DNA of 64,000 nt. It comes from Chitinophaga filiformis. Lineage in GTDB: Bacteria > Bacteroidota > Bacteroidia > Chitinophagales > Chitinophagaceae. The notes beneath the pieces were generated by a model, which saw nothing but the letters and a program-made list of their open reading frames with translations, was not told where the DNA came from and did no database searches. The DNA lies in assembly GCF_021646545.1 (NCBI RefSeq), contig NZ_JAKIRP010000009.1, positions 124,001-188,000 of the forward strand, read 5' to 3'. How positions within the stretch are numbered: position 1 is the stretch's first letter; each line of letters starts with the position of its first letter. A program made the translations under genes and the position numbers. Positions 1 to 7,338 of this stretch are shown piece after piece.

Positions 1-2
1 AG

Positions 3-557
3 ATAGACAGCGCTTTTCTGGCGCAATACCAGTTGTTCATCCAGCTGGACTATCCTCCATATGCCTGGAAGCCGGCAGCAGTGAAAGCATTTGAACAGTA
101 TATATCTGAGGGAAAAGGTGGCTGGATCGGGTTCCATCATGCTTCATTACTGGGAGAGTTTGATGGTTATGGTTTATGGCCCTGGTTTTACGATTTTATG
201 GGAAAGATCCGCTTCAAAGATTATATCGGCGATTTTGCCGCTGGCGATGTACATGTGGAAGATGCTGCGCATCCTGTGCTGAAAGGCGTGCCGGCAGTAT
301 TTAATGTAAAGACGGAGGAATGGTACACCTACGACAGAAGTCCGCGTCCTGACGTACATGTACTGGCCAGCGTGGACGAAAGCTCTTATAAACCTGCTTC
401 TGAAAAGAAAATGGGTGATCACCCTGTTATATGGACAAATAGCGCATATAAGACCCGGAACGTCTATATATTTATGGGGCATTCGCCTGACCTGTTTGAA
501 AACAGGGCATACCTTCTTTTGTTCCGTAATGCCATTTTCTGGGCAGCGGGGAAGTAA
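3..557 (+). CDS. ThuA-like domain protein (3' end, partial)
   Basis: The reading frame is open from the left edge, with DSAFLAQYQ preceding the first possible TTG start, so this is the C-terminal part of a longer gene. The residues match the ThuA-like (trehalose-utilisation, glutamine-amidotransferase-like fold) family: a GGWIGFHHA strand-turn, DHPVIWT, and the ending MGHSPDLFENRAYLLLFRNAIFWAAG, which is typical of the family's last helix. ThuA-like proteins are common in Bacteroidota, often secreted and linked to sugar-derivative metabolism, but the reaction is not established for most of them. The N-terminus, and any signal peptide, lies outside the window. The family call is firm; the function is unknown. 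Confidence 0.8.
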   Translation: MDSAFLAQYQLFIQLDYPPYAWKPAAVKAFEQYISEGKGGWIGFHHASLLGEFDGYGLWPWFYDFMGKIRFKDYIGDFAAGDVHVEDAAHPVLKGVPAVFNVKTEEWYTYDRSPRPDVHVLASVDESSYKPASEKKMGDHPVIWTNSAYKTRNVYIFMGHSPDLFENRAYLLLFRNAIFWAAGK

Positions 558-1095
558 TAAGGGACGGGGAAAATGATTGACCAGGACCTGGAGAGAGCGG
601 CGGAAAGGCAATATGGTTGCAGTATAGCAGATATGTAACAATTCATAAGTCCCGGATTTGCCCCTAGTTCTGTCAGCGTATTGTCAGTTTTTACGTTTTT
701 CCGGATATTATTTACGCAAAAGCGATGATTTCCCCGGACCGAAAAATCAAACTAAGAATGTATTGACGAATGCGGGAACCGTTAGACCTTATGACAGCTG
801 AATGAGAAAAAATGCTGTGAATGTGGCAAAAAACTATCATGCATATTCACGCAGTCGGTTGCCAGATATTTCCACCATCCAACAAACGTGTCACCTCGTA
901 TTACAAAGATGATGCAAGAATAAATTTTCGTTAACCAAGGATTAACAACTTTCTAATTAACAAAGTCTTAATATTGCATTAACAATCCTTGTGAGGGTAG
1001 CCCCAGTTACCAGATACCAAATAGGATTCGATAACTGGGGTTAACAAACAATGGATGAAAGACCGGCTTTCCATTCATGGTTGGCCGTTTTTTTT
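558..1095. other. Non-coding stretch with an inverted repeat and a possible terminator
   Basis: No credible gene is seen. Bases 1001-1009 (ccccagtta) pair with 1032-1040 (taactgggg) to form a 9-bp stem with a 22-base loop. Just downstream, gaaag-accgg-ctttc (1057-1071) precedes a run of nine or more T at about 1088-1096, a weak terminator-like arrangement for plus-strand transcription. The segment 900-990 is AT-rich. Nothing else can be assigned. Confidence 0.4.
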
Positions 1096-1099
1096 TGTG

Positions 1100-1243
1100 T
1101 TTACCTCTGGTTGAAACCGGGGTTATAAACACACCGGGGGAGATACCACCGGAACAAACAAAACCGGGGTGATATTGCGGGTTACAAACGCAGCCCCGGG
1201 GTTGAACCCCGCGCTACAAACACAGCAACCCCTAAAGGGGTTG
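1100..1243. repeat. Capped hairpin array, copy a (CTACAAACAC linker)
   Basis: Several degenerate units of the form accggggtt...acaaac are followed by a clean GC hairpin (cggggtt-ga-accccg, about 1197-1211), the linker ctacaaacac (1214-1223) and a second hairpin aacccctaaaggggtt (1227-1242). The same order (hairpin A, linker, cap hairpin B) occurs at 1406-1598 in the opposite orientation, and at 37063-37109, 47745-47792 and 56301-56515. It lies between convergent genes. No coding function is supported. Confidence 0.7.
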
Positions 1244-1282
1244 ATCTACGCGACCGTTGTTAATAATTTCCTCTGCATAAAA

Positions 1283-1308
1283 AAAGAGCGTTCAATTGAG
1301 CGCTCTTT
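1283..1308. terminator. Bidirectional rho-independent terminator
   Basis: An 8-bp stem aaagagcg (1283-1290) / cgctcttt (1301-1308) is flanked by an A-run on the left and a T-rich run on the right. It lies between the plus-strand ThuA-like gene and the minus-strand response regulator, so it could serve either strand. Confidence 0.65.
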
Positions 1309-1389
1309 TACTTTTAAAGCCATGTAATACCTTGTTTCCAGACATAGAGGCGCCTGGCAGCATTCCCGTTGTTTATTGGATCAAATTCA

Positions 1390-1690
1390 CAACAAACCAC
1401 CAATCAACCCCGTCAGGGGTTGCCGTGTTTGTAGCGCGGGGTTTTCAACCCCGGGTATCAAATGTATGCGCGACATTCACAATCCCCGGGGTCTTCGATG
1501 CAGCGGTGACATTCGCAACGCCGGCATCGGATACAACAAACCATCAATCAACCCCTTTAGCGGTTGCGTGTTTGTAGCGCGGGGTTTTCAACCCCGGGGT
1601 ATCAAATGCATGCGTGAGGTCCCCGGCATCCGATATCAAATGCTATGCGTGGCATTGGTAACCCTGGGTATTAAATGCATACCGCGTGAA
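1390..1690. repeat. Capped hairpin array, copies b and c, with an ~80-bp direct duplication
   Basis: Two direct copies of about 80 bp start near 1390 and 1534. Each contains aacaaacca.caatcaacccc, a cap hairpin (aaccccgtcaggggtt at 1406-1421; the imperfect aacccctttagcggtt at 1550-1565), the linker gtgtttgtag, and hairpin A (cggggttttcaaccccg). Degenerate trailing units of the type tatcaaatg.atgcg recur near 1457, 1601, 1634 and 1669. The orientation is opposite to copy a. ORFs through this region are made of the repeat and are not credible genes. Confidence 0.7.
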
Positions 1691-1711
1691 TCAAATATCA
1701 TCTCGGGAAAT

Positions 1712-2404
1712 TTACCGGGCATGCGTTCCCCCGTAACCGATCGCAAATTTGACGAGGGCATTGGGTCCTGAGAGCTGTAGTTTCTTGGTGATATTATGCC
1801 GGTGATTATCTACTGTGCGTACACTGATACATTTAAAAGACGCGATGTCCCTGCTGCTCATACCCCGGGCTATCATATCCAGGATTTTAGCTTCTGTTTT
1901 GCTCAATCGTTCATTGATCACAGTGCCCCTGCCATCAGCATGAATAGGAGGTATTATCGTCTCTTTAACAGGTCCGAGGGTCTCCCTGATATGATGGTAT
2001 CGGCTCAGACGGGATTGGATGCTTTTCAATAGCTCTTCGCCGCTGAATGGATATACCAGGTAATCGTCCGCACCCAGGTTCATGCCCTTTCTGACATTAG
2101 GGGGGACGTTAAGCCGGTTAAAAAGAATGAAAGGCAGATGTTTCAGACTGGGATCATCTCTGAGGGTAATAAGAAACTGATAACCGGAGGTATCGGTTAC
2201 CAATACATCACACAGTATTAAATCTGGTCGCTGTTTGTTTGTCAGTTGTACGCCTTCAGCAACGGTGTTGGCCGTTATCACATCATAAGTTGGCATTAAC
2301 TGCTGACGGAATTTGCGCAAAATAGATGCATCTCCTGTTACCAACAGGATTTTCGATGGGGGAGCCTCATGTGCGCCGGAGGCTACTGGGTAAGGTGTAT
2401 TCAT
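1712..2404 (-). CDS. Response regulator, receiver domain plus LuxR-type HTH
   Basis: A 230-residue protein. Residues about 18-135 form a CheY-like receiver and about 165-228 a LuxR/NarL-type helix-turn-helix (LSKTEAKILDMIARGMSSRDIASFK.. then SVRTVDNHRHNITKKL). It would bind DNA as a two-component output regulator. The phospho-acceptor Asp66 (LILCD) is present, but the receiver is atypical. The acidic pair near the N-terminus is reduced to VTGD (one Asp, residue 25), the conserved Thr/Ser position reads Asn96, and the conserved Lys before Pro-Phe is Tyr118 (VYPFSGEE). Phosphorylation-dependent switching may therefore be weakened or lost. No histidine kinase is adjacent. The gene is monocistronic in this window, and its 3' side abuts the hairpin repeats. 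Confidence 0.85.
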   Translation of the reverse strand: MNTPYPVASGAHEAPPSKILLVTGDASILRKFRQQLMPTYDVITANTVAEGVQLTNKQRPDLILCDVLVTDTSGYQFLITLRDDPSLKHLPFILFNRLNVPPNVRKGMNLGADDYLVYPFSGEELLKSIQSRLSRYHHIRETLGPVKETIIPPIHADGRGTVINERLSKTEAKILDMIARGMSSRDIASFKCISVRTVDNHRHNITKKLQLSGPNALVKFAIGYGGTHAR

Positions 2405-2664
2405 GGTACATGGTTTATCCCCGGTAAAACGACTTCAAAAGGTCATTCTGCGGGAATGCTTTATTAGGTTAATGACTCGTCTTCTAATGGTTAAAAAAAA
2501 TTGGCTAGCTCTTTAAGCCTTGCATGATAAGGTCGATAGTAATAATAACAATCTTGCTGAGGCTTTGGAAAAAAGATACGGGATTTTTTGAGTCCCCTCG
2601 ATAAAAGCAGCGGGACGTAAGTAAAGTTAAAGAAATCTTTTTACAACTGATTGATTTAGTACAT

Positions 2665-2700
2665 AAAAAAGGCAATACCACCCAGATATTGCCTTTTTTT
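2665..2700 (-). terminator. Terminator of the UDP-sugar dehydrogenase operon
   Basis: A long A/T-flanked stem, aaaaggcaata paired with tattgcctttt around an 8-9 base loop, lies 24 bp beyond the minus-strand stop at 2724. The A-run on the left gives a U-run for leftward transcription. Confidence 0.75.
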
Positions 2701-2723
2701 ATTTAGTGATGACTGTTACTGTA

Positions 2724-4004
2724 TTACAGTCTTGCATCTACGAGATTACGGTCTATACAGGCTTTTGTGTCAAAAATGACCGCATTGTTGCGGGCATGTT
2801 TTTTAAAGTCAAATTCCAGGAATTCCCGGTGTGCCACCGCTATGACTATCCCATCATACACTTCATCTCCACGCAGCTGCGTCGTGATCTGTACGCCATA
2901 TTCCTGTTTTACTTCCTTCGGATCGGCCCACGGATCATATACTGTAATGTCCAGTCCGTATTGTTTCAACTCGTGATAAATGTCCACTACACGGGTATTG
3001 CGTACATCGGGGCAGTTTTCCTTAAAAGTGATGCCCATGATCAGCGCTTTGGCGCCTTTGATCTTGTGGTCTTTTTCGATCATCAGTTTGACGATCTTGT
3101 TGGCTACAAAATAGCCCATCTGGTCGTTGACCCTTCTGCCGGACAGGATCACCTGCGGATGATAGCCCAGTGATTCTGCCTTATGCGCCAGGTAATAAGG
3201 GTCCACGCCTATGCAATGCCCGCCTACCAGCCCGGGTTTATAGCGCAGGAAATTCCATTTGGTGGCTGCTGCTTCTATCACATCATTGGTGTCAATGCCA
3301 ATACGGTCAAAGATCAGGGCCAGTTCATTTACAAAAGAGATATTAATATCGCGTTGCGCATTCTCGATAGCTTTGGAGGCTTCCGCTACTTTGATGCTGG
3401 GCGCTTTATGCGTGCCTGCCGTTATGATAGAAGCATATAGCTCGTCGATCCTGGTAGCTATTTCAGGTGTGGAACCACTGGTCACCTTTTTGATCTTTGT
3501 CAGGGTATTGACCTTATCGCCCGGATTAATACGTTCGGGGGAATAGCCGACGAAAAAATCCTGATTATAGCGTAGCCCGGACGATCTTTCCAGCACCGGC
3601 ACACAGTCTTCTTCTGTACAGCCTGGGTAAACGGTAGATTCGTAAATCACAATGTCACCCGGTTTAAGGATGCTGCCCAGCATGGCTGAGGCGGTCAGCA
3701 GGAAGGTCAGGTCGGGCGACTTAAACTCGTCAATAGGAGTGGGAACGGTAACGATAAAGACCTGATGCGCCTTCAGATCATGCTTATCTGAAGAGAAGCG
3801 CAGTCCGGCGGTGGTATCTGCTTGCTGCCCCTGCCGGATAACGGCCTTCAGGTCTTCAATGTTGGCTTCACGGGTTTTGTCCTGGGCATTGCTGAGTTCC
3901 TGTACCCGGGCTTCATTGATATCAAACCCCAGTACGTCATATTGTTTGGCAAACTCAATAGCCAGCGGCAGGCCAACGTAGCCAAGACCAATAACTGCTA
4001 TCAT
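2724..4004 (-). CDS. Nucleotide sugar dehydrogenase (UDP-N-acetylhexosamine 6-dehydrogenase type)
   Basis: A 426-residue NAD-dependent UDP-sugar dehydrogenase of the TviB/WbpA branch, oxidising the C6 hydroxyl of a UDP-N-acetylhexosamine to the uronic acid for surface polysaccharide. An N-terminal Rossmann fold begins at GLGYVGLPLA (6-15). The catalytic Cys264 lies in GGHCIGVDPYY, and the C-terminal UDP-binding domain follows (GITFKENCPDVRNT). The motifs fit the N-acetyl-sugar enzymes better than UDP-glucose dehydrogenase, but the exact sugar cannot be read from sequence. It is the last gene of a minus-strand unit with the CpsB-type phosphatase, 10 bp upstream. Confidence 0.9.
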   Translation of the reverse strand: MIAVIGLGYVGLPLAIEFAKQYDVLGFDINEARVQELSNAQDKTREANIEDLKAVIRQGQQADTTAGLRFSSDKHDLKAHQVFIVTVPTPIDEFKSPDLTFLLTASAMLGSILKPGDIVIYESTVYPGCTEEDCVPVLERSSGLRYNQDFFVGYSPERINPGDKVNTLTKIKKVTSGSTPEIATRIDELYASIITAGTHKAPSIKVAEASKAIENAQRDINISFVNELALIFDRIGIDTNDVIEAAATKWNFLRYKPGLVGGHCIGVDPYYLAHKAESLGYHPQVILSGRRVNDQMGYFVANKIVKLMIEKDHKIKGAKALIMGITFKENCPDVRNTRVVDIYHELKQYGLDITVYDPWADPKEVKQEYGVQITTQLRGDEVYDGIVIAVAHREFLEFDFKKHARNNAVIFDTKACIDRNLVDARL

Positions 4005-4014
4005 GTAGAGTAGA

Positions 4015-4782
4015 TTATTTTATAGCCTGAGCCGGTGTCGTGAGTGTATTATTTTTAAACGGATAGGTTTCCAGCAGTTTCACCAGCTTTTTGTCTTTGG
4101 CAATGGCTCTGATAGCCTGTAAATGCTTTTCATGGTGCAGATCCGTACCGATAAAATCGACCAGCTGATTGTCGATCAGCCACTCGGCGGCTTTCTGGAT
4201 ATGCTTACCGTAATAACCTGCCAGCGACAGAAGGTTTACCTGCAGATAACAACCTCTTTGCTTGAAGGTTATATATTCATCCGTTTGCTGGTGGTAGTAG
4301 TTGTACCGTTCCGGGTGGGCAAGTACAGGCCGGTAGCCTTGTGCCGACAGCTCGAATAGCCACTGATGCAGCTGAGGCGGTGCACACATGAAAGATATCT
4401 CTACCAGCAGCAGCTCTCCACTGAGGGTAAGCAGGCGGGAGGATTTCATCAGCTCCTCGAAATATTCATCCATGTAATACTCTGCCGCGTGGTGATAGGT
4501 CACAGGACAGCCTTTGGCCTTCAATGCCTCTTTTACATCCGCGAAAGGAGCGGCGAGGGTTTCTGCCGAGTTTGGATAGCGGTCGATGATGATATGCGGA
4601 GTAGTAATGACCTTTTTAATACCCAGTTCATGTAAGGTTTCAACGAACTGGACAGCCGTTTCCACATCCTGCACGCCATCGTCCACACCTGGCACCAGGT
4701 GCGAGTGTATGTCGGTTTCTATTCCTGCCAGGAATGGAATGTGTGCAGTTGCGGTATCAGTTTTTTTACGGAAAAAGAACAT
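4015..4782 (-). CDS. CpsB/YwqE-type protein tyrosine phosphatase (PHP fold)
   Basis: A 255-residue PHP-superfamily phosphatase like CpsB/YwqE. In known systems these remove phosphate from tyrosine kinases that control capsule or exopolysaccharide chain assembly, using a metal cluster bound by His and Asp. The N-terminal metal motif DIHSHLVPGVDDG (24-36) is intact, followed by TTPH (about 60-63), HPERYNYY and, near the end, GTDLHHEKH, all metal-ligand segments of the family. There is no signal peptide, so it is cytoplasmic. It lies between the fRMsr and UDP-sugar dehydrogenase genes; the dehydrogenase neighbour supports a role in polysaccharide control. No cognate tyrosine kinase is in the window. 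Confidence 0.87.
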   Translation of the reverse strand: MFFFRKKTDTATAHIPFLAGIETDIHSHLVPGVDDGVQDVETAVQFVETLHELGIKKVITTPHIIIDRYPNSAETLAAPFADVKEALKAKGCPVTYHHAAEYYMDEYFEELMKSSRLLTLSGELLLVEISFMCAPPQLHQWLFELSAQGYRPVLAHPERYNYYHQQTDEYITFKQRGCYLQVNLLSLAGYYGKHIQKAAEWLIDNQLVDFIGTDLHHEKHLQAIRAIAKDKKLVKLLETYPFKNNTLTTPAQAIK

Positions 4783-4806
4783 AATCAGTGGATCTGGTCT
4801 GTGAAG

Positions 4807-5286
4807 TTACACTTCAAAGTTGAGGGATGCTACTATCTCTTCCAGGAAAACCCGGTCAGTTTCATCAAAATGATCCAGGTGCTCGCTGTCCACATCGAGT
4901 ACGCCAATTACCTGGCCATTGCGGATAACAGGAACCACGATCTCTGATCTTGACAGGCTGCTGCAGGCAATATGACCTGGAAAAGCTTCCACATCGGGTA
5001 CGACCAGGGTTTGGGCTTGTGCCCAGCTGGTGCCGCATACACCGCGTCCTTTTTTAATACGTGTGCATGCCACGGGACCCTGGAAGGGGCCAAGTACCAG
5101 TTCATCGCCTTTTACAAGGTAGAAACCCACCCAGAACCAGCCAAACTGCTCTTTCAACGCCGCGGCTGTATTGGCCAGATTGGCCACCAGGTCGGGCTCA
5201 CCGGTTATCAATGCGTTTATCTGCGGAATAATAGACTTATATTCTGCTGTCTTGTCTCCTTTTAATATGCTCAGGTCTTCTGCCAT
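4807..5286 (-). CDS. msrC: Free methionine-(R)-sulfoxide reductase (GAF domain)
   Basis: A 159-residue single GAF domain of the fRMsr (YebR/MsrC) family, which reduces free methionine-R-sulfoxide with thioredoxin. The three family cysteines are present as Cys74, Cys84 and Cys108, with the spacings (10 and 24) of the characterised enzyme. Surrounding motifs GPFQGPVACTRI, GVCGTSW and HIACSSLSRSEIVVP match closely. It is the first gene of the minus-strand unit leading into the CpsB-like gene 24 bp downstream. The start ATG at 5286 is only 5 bases from a -7 box, so the mRNA may be leaderless. Confidence 0.92.
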   Translation of the reverse strand: MAEDLSILKGDKTAEYKSIIPQINALITGEPDLVANLANTAAALKEQFGWFWVGFYLVKGDELVLGPFQGPVACTRIKKGRGVCGTSWAQAQTLVVPDVEAFPGHIACSSLSRSEIVVPVIRNGQVIGVLDVDSEHLDHFDETDRVFLEEIVASLNFEV

Positions 5287-5291
5287 AGGTG

Positions 5292-5324
5292 CAAATATAA
5301 TGAAACTTGCAGGGAGCTATGCAA
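5292..5324 (-). promoter_or_regulatory. Bacteroidota-type promoter for the fRMsr operon
   Basis: Read on the minus strand, the -7 box TATATTTG (5292-5299) fits TAnnTTTG, and a TTG occurs 22 bases upstream (5322-5324). The -7 box ends 5 bases before the ATG of fRMsr, leaving almost no 5' leader. Confidence 0.5.
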
Positions 5325-5340
5325 AAGGGCGGCAGCTGTG

Positions 5341-5377
5341 AGATAAAATGAACAACTGCAAAAGATAAAATGAACAA
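5341..5377. repeat. Short direct repeat agataaaatgaacaa
   Basis: The 15-mer agataaaatgaacaa occurs at 5341-5355 and again at 5362-5376 (21 bases start to start), in the divergent gap between fRMsr and idi. It could be a pair of regulator sites or chance; nothing else supports a role. Confidence 0.35.
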
Positions 5378-5560
5378 ATAAATGCGTAATTTGAAGCTGT
5401 AAGTTTTAACCCACCGCTGCCATCAGCAATATCCCTATTGAAAATCCAGCAACCAAAATTTAAGAGTCACCTTAAAAGACACCTGTTATGATGAGCATCC
5501 ACTCCCCGCCGGGCAACGGTATGTTGCTGCTATAAGGGTACTTATGCCAGCCGGAATTCG

Positions 5561-5588
5561 TTTACATAAATTATGAACCATATATTTG
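5561..5588 (+). promoter_or_regulatory. Promoter of idi-terpene synthase
   Basis: A perfect TAnnTTTG box (TATATTTG, 5581-5588) lies 7 bases before the idi ATG. A TTT rather than TTG sits at the expected -33 position (5561-5563). This would drive idi and the terpene synthase with little or no leader. Confidence 0.45.
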
Positions 5589-5595
5589 TCATTGT

Positions 5596-6111
5596 ATGAA
5601 AGCACAGGTTATATTGGTGAATGAGCTGGATCAGGAAACAGGATTGATGGAGAAGATGGAGGCACACGAGAAAGGATTGCTTCACAGGGCTTTTTCCGTG
5701 TTTATTTTGAATGATCAGGGTGACATGCTGTTGCAGCAGCGTGCACTTGATAAGTATCATTCCGGCGGTTTATGGACGAATGCCTGCTGCAGTCATCCGT
5801 TGCCGGGAGAAACTGTGGAAGCGGCGGCTCACCGGCGTCTTTCAGAGGAAATGGGATTTGACTGTCCCTTACACGAACTATTCCAATTTACTTACCGCAC
5901 AGAATTTGACAATGGTCTTATTGAGCATGAATACGACCATGTATGGGCAGGCACTTACAATGGTGCTATCAACCCCGATCCCAGAGAAGTGCACGCATAT
6001 CAATATTTACCCGTAAACGAAATTATCCGGTTAATGGCAGAGGTGCCCGGGCAGTTTACCAGCTGGTTCAGGCTGGCTTTTCCCAGAGTAATTGACCAAT
6101 TAAGGGTCTGA
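5596..6111 (+). CDS. idi: Isopentenyl-diphosphate delta-isomerase, type 1
   Basis: A 171-residue Nudix-fold enzyme interconverting IPP and DMAPP in the cytoplasm. The hallmark TNACCSHP segment holds the catalytic Cys, the metal-binding His residues and ECE/EYDHVW-type motifs are present (EHEYDHVWAG), and GETVEAAAHRRLSEEMGF is the Nudix-like helix. The length is normal. The terpene synthase begins 32 bp downstream on the same strand, so this isomerase is probably dedicated to balancing IPP/DMAPP supply for terpene formation. The start is preceded by a -7 box only 7 bases away. Confidence 0.95.
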   Translation: MKAQVILVNELDQETGLMEKMEAHEKGLLHRAFSVFILNDQGDMLLQQRALDKYHSGGLWTNACCSHPLPGETVEAAAHRRLSEEMGFDCPLHELFQFTYRTEFDNGLIEHEYDHVWAGTYNGAINPDPREVHAYQYLPVNEIIRLMAEVPGQFTSWFRLAFPRVIDQLRV

Positions 6112-6143
6112 TGGCCCTATTCACCTCTTAACCATTTTTTACT

Positions 6144-7109
6144 ATGCCAACGATCACCTTGCCACGGATAGCCTATCCGTTCCCCTCTTCTATTAACCAA
6201 TTTGTAACAGCAGCTCACGAACAGAACCGCCAATGGGTACAATCCTTCGGATTTATTACAAGCCCTGAAGCTTTAGCCCGGTTCGACAGATCACGCTTCG
6301 CATGGCTAGCCGCCCGCGCCTTTCCGCATGCCGACTTTCACGAACTGTGTATCATTGCCAACTTCAATACCTGGTTATTCATGCTGGACGACCAGTGCGA
6401 TGAAGCCCAACTTGGTAAGAAAGCACTTTCTCTGGAACAGGTGACAGACGGCTTCATGAACATTCTGAGACATAATACACCTATTGATACTATTCTGGGC
6501 AGGAGTTTTACCGACATATGGGATCGTATGCAAGCCATTGGAGACACCGCATGGCAGGCAAGATTTATCCGTAGTATGGAGGAATACTTTACTTCCTGCC
6601 ACTGGGAAGCTGGCAACAGGGCAGCAGGCGTTACCCCTACCGTTGCGGAATACGTCACCATGCGCCCTTATACCGGAGCATTGTTCGCCGATGTGGAAGC
6701 CATAGAGATCATCGAAAAGGTGTATCTGCCCGCCCACATCCTGCAACATTTTATCGTACAACGTCTTGTACTGGCCTGCAACAACATTGTATGCTGGGCC
6801 AACGACATCTTCTCCTGCGCCAAAGAAGCCCGGCAGGGAGACGTACACAATCTTGTTTTAGTACTCAGACATGAACGCAACATTTCTTTACAGGAAGCGG
6901 TAGATGAAACCGTGCGGATGCACAATGAAGAAGTGAAACTCTTTACTGCCCTGGAAAAATTGCTGCCTTCCTTTGGCGCTGAACTGGATAAGGAACTGGA
7001 AAGATTCCTCTCAGTACTGCGTTCATGGATTACGGCGAATTATGACTGGAGCTTCCATGATACCGGCAGGTATCAGGTGAGAGAAGTGGAAGTACTTGCA
7101 GAGAAATAG
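6144..7109 (+). CDS. Class I terpene synthase (terpene cyclase)
   Basis: A 321-residue all-alpha terpene cyclase that ionises a prenyl diphosphate and cyclises it. The aspartate-rich motif is D82-D83-Q-C-D86-E87, the NSE triad is N220-D-I-F-S224-C-A-K-E228, Arg174 lies in the pyrophosphate-sensor region (MRPYTGALF), and a C-terminal RY pair occurs in DTGRYQV. All catalytic elements are therefore intact. A diterpene synthase of this family (18-hydroxydolabella-3,7-diene synthase) is known to me from Chitinophaga pinensis, but the product here (sesqui- or diterpene) cannot be predicted. It is co-directional with idi, with no P450 or prenyltransferase nearby in the window. Confidence 0.93.
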   Translation: MPTITLPRIAYPFPSSINQFVTAAHEQNRQWVQSFGFITSPEALARFDRSRFAWLAARAFPHADFHELCIIANFNTWLFMLDDQCDEAQLGKKALSLEQVTDGFMNILRHNTPIDTILGRSFTDIWDRMQAIGDTAWQARFIRSMEEYFTSCHWEAGNRAAGVTPTVAEYVTMRPYTGALFADVEAIEIIEKVYLPAHILQHFIVQRLVLACNNIVCWANDIFSCAKEARQGDVHNLVLVLRHERNISLQEAVDETVRMHNEEVKLFTALEKLLPSFGAELDKELERFLSVLRSWITANYDWSFHDTGRYQVREVEVLAEK

Positions 7110-7190
7110 ATAGTGTAAACGTGTCGGTTCTAATTGGTGCCCCGGCGCAATAAACGTGGGCCTTGTACGTAGCCAGGTGCACGACATCAC

Positions 7191-7300
7191 GGGGCTGACC
7201 AAAGTAAAATGAAGGCTTCTTGCATTGCTTAAATGATAAGAGGTCTCCATCGGGTACCCGAATAAAACAGGGCTGACCATTACTTTGGTCAGCCCCTTTA
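7191..7300. terminator. Terminator with competing 17-bp inverted repeat
   Basis: The segment ttactttggtcagcccc (7280-7296) can pair with gggctgacca (7270-7279), forming a compact terminator hairpin followed by a T-rich tail. It can also pair over 17 perfect bases with ggggctgaccaaagtaa at 7191-7207. The two pairings exclude each other. The element lies between the convergent terpene synthase and DUF2157 genes. Confidence 0.65.
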
Positions 7301-7338
7301 TTTGTAACCGGCCTTAGGCAGGATATATGAACATTGAG

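Noticed and set aside
1100..1690. CRISPR array
   Set aside because: Units are palindromic, unequal and without unique spacers of constant size, and no cas gene is in the window.
1296..1771. Overlapping plus-strand ORFs across the repeat arrays
   Set aside because: They are composed of the hairpin repeat and its flanks, and the translation is repetitive without a family.
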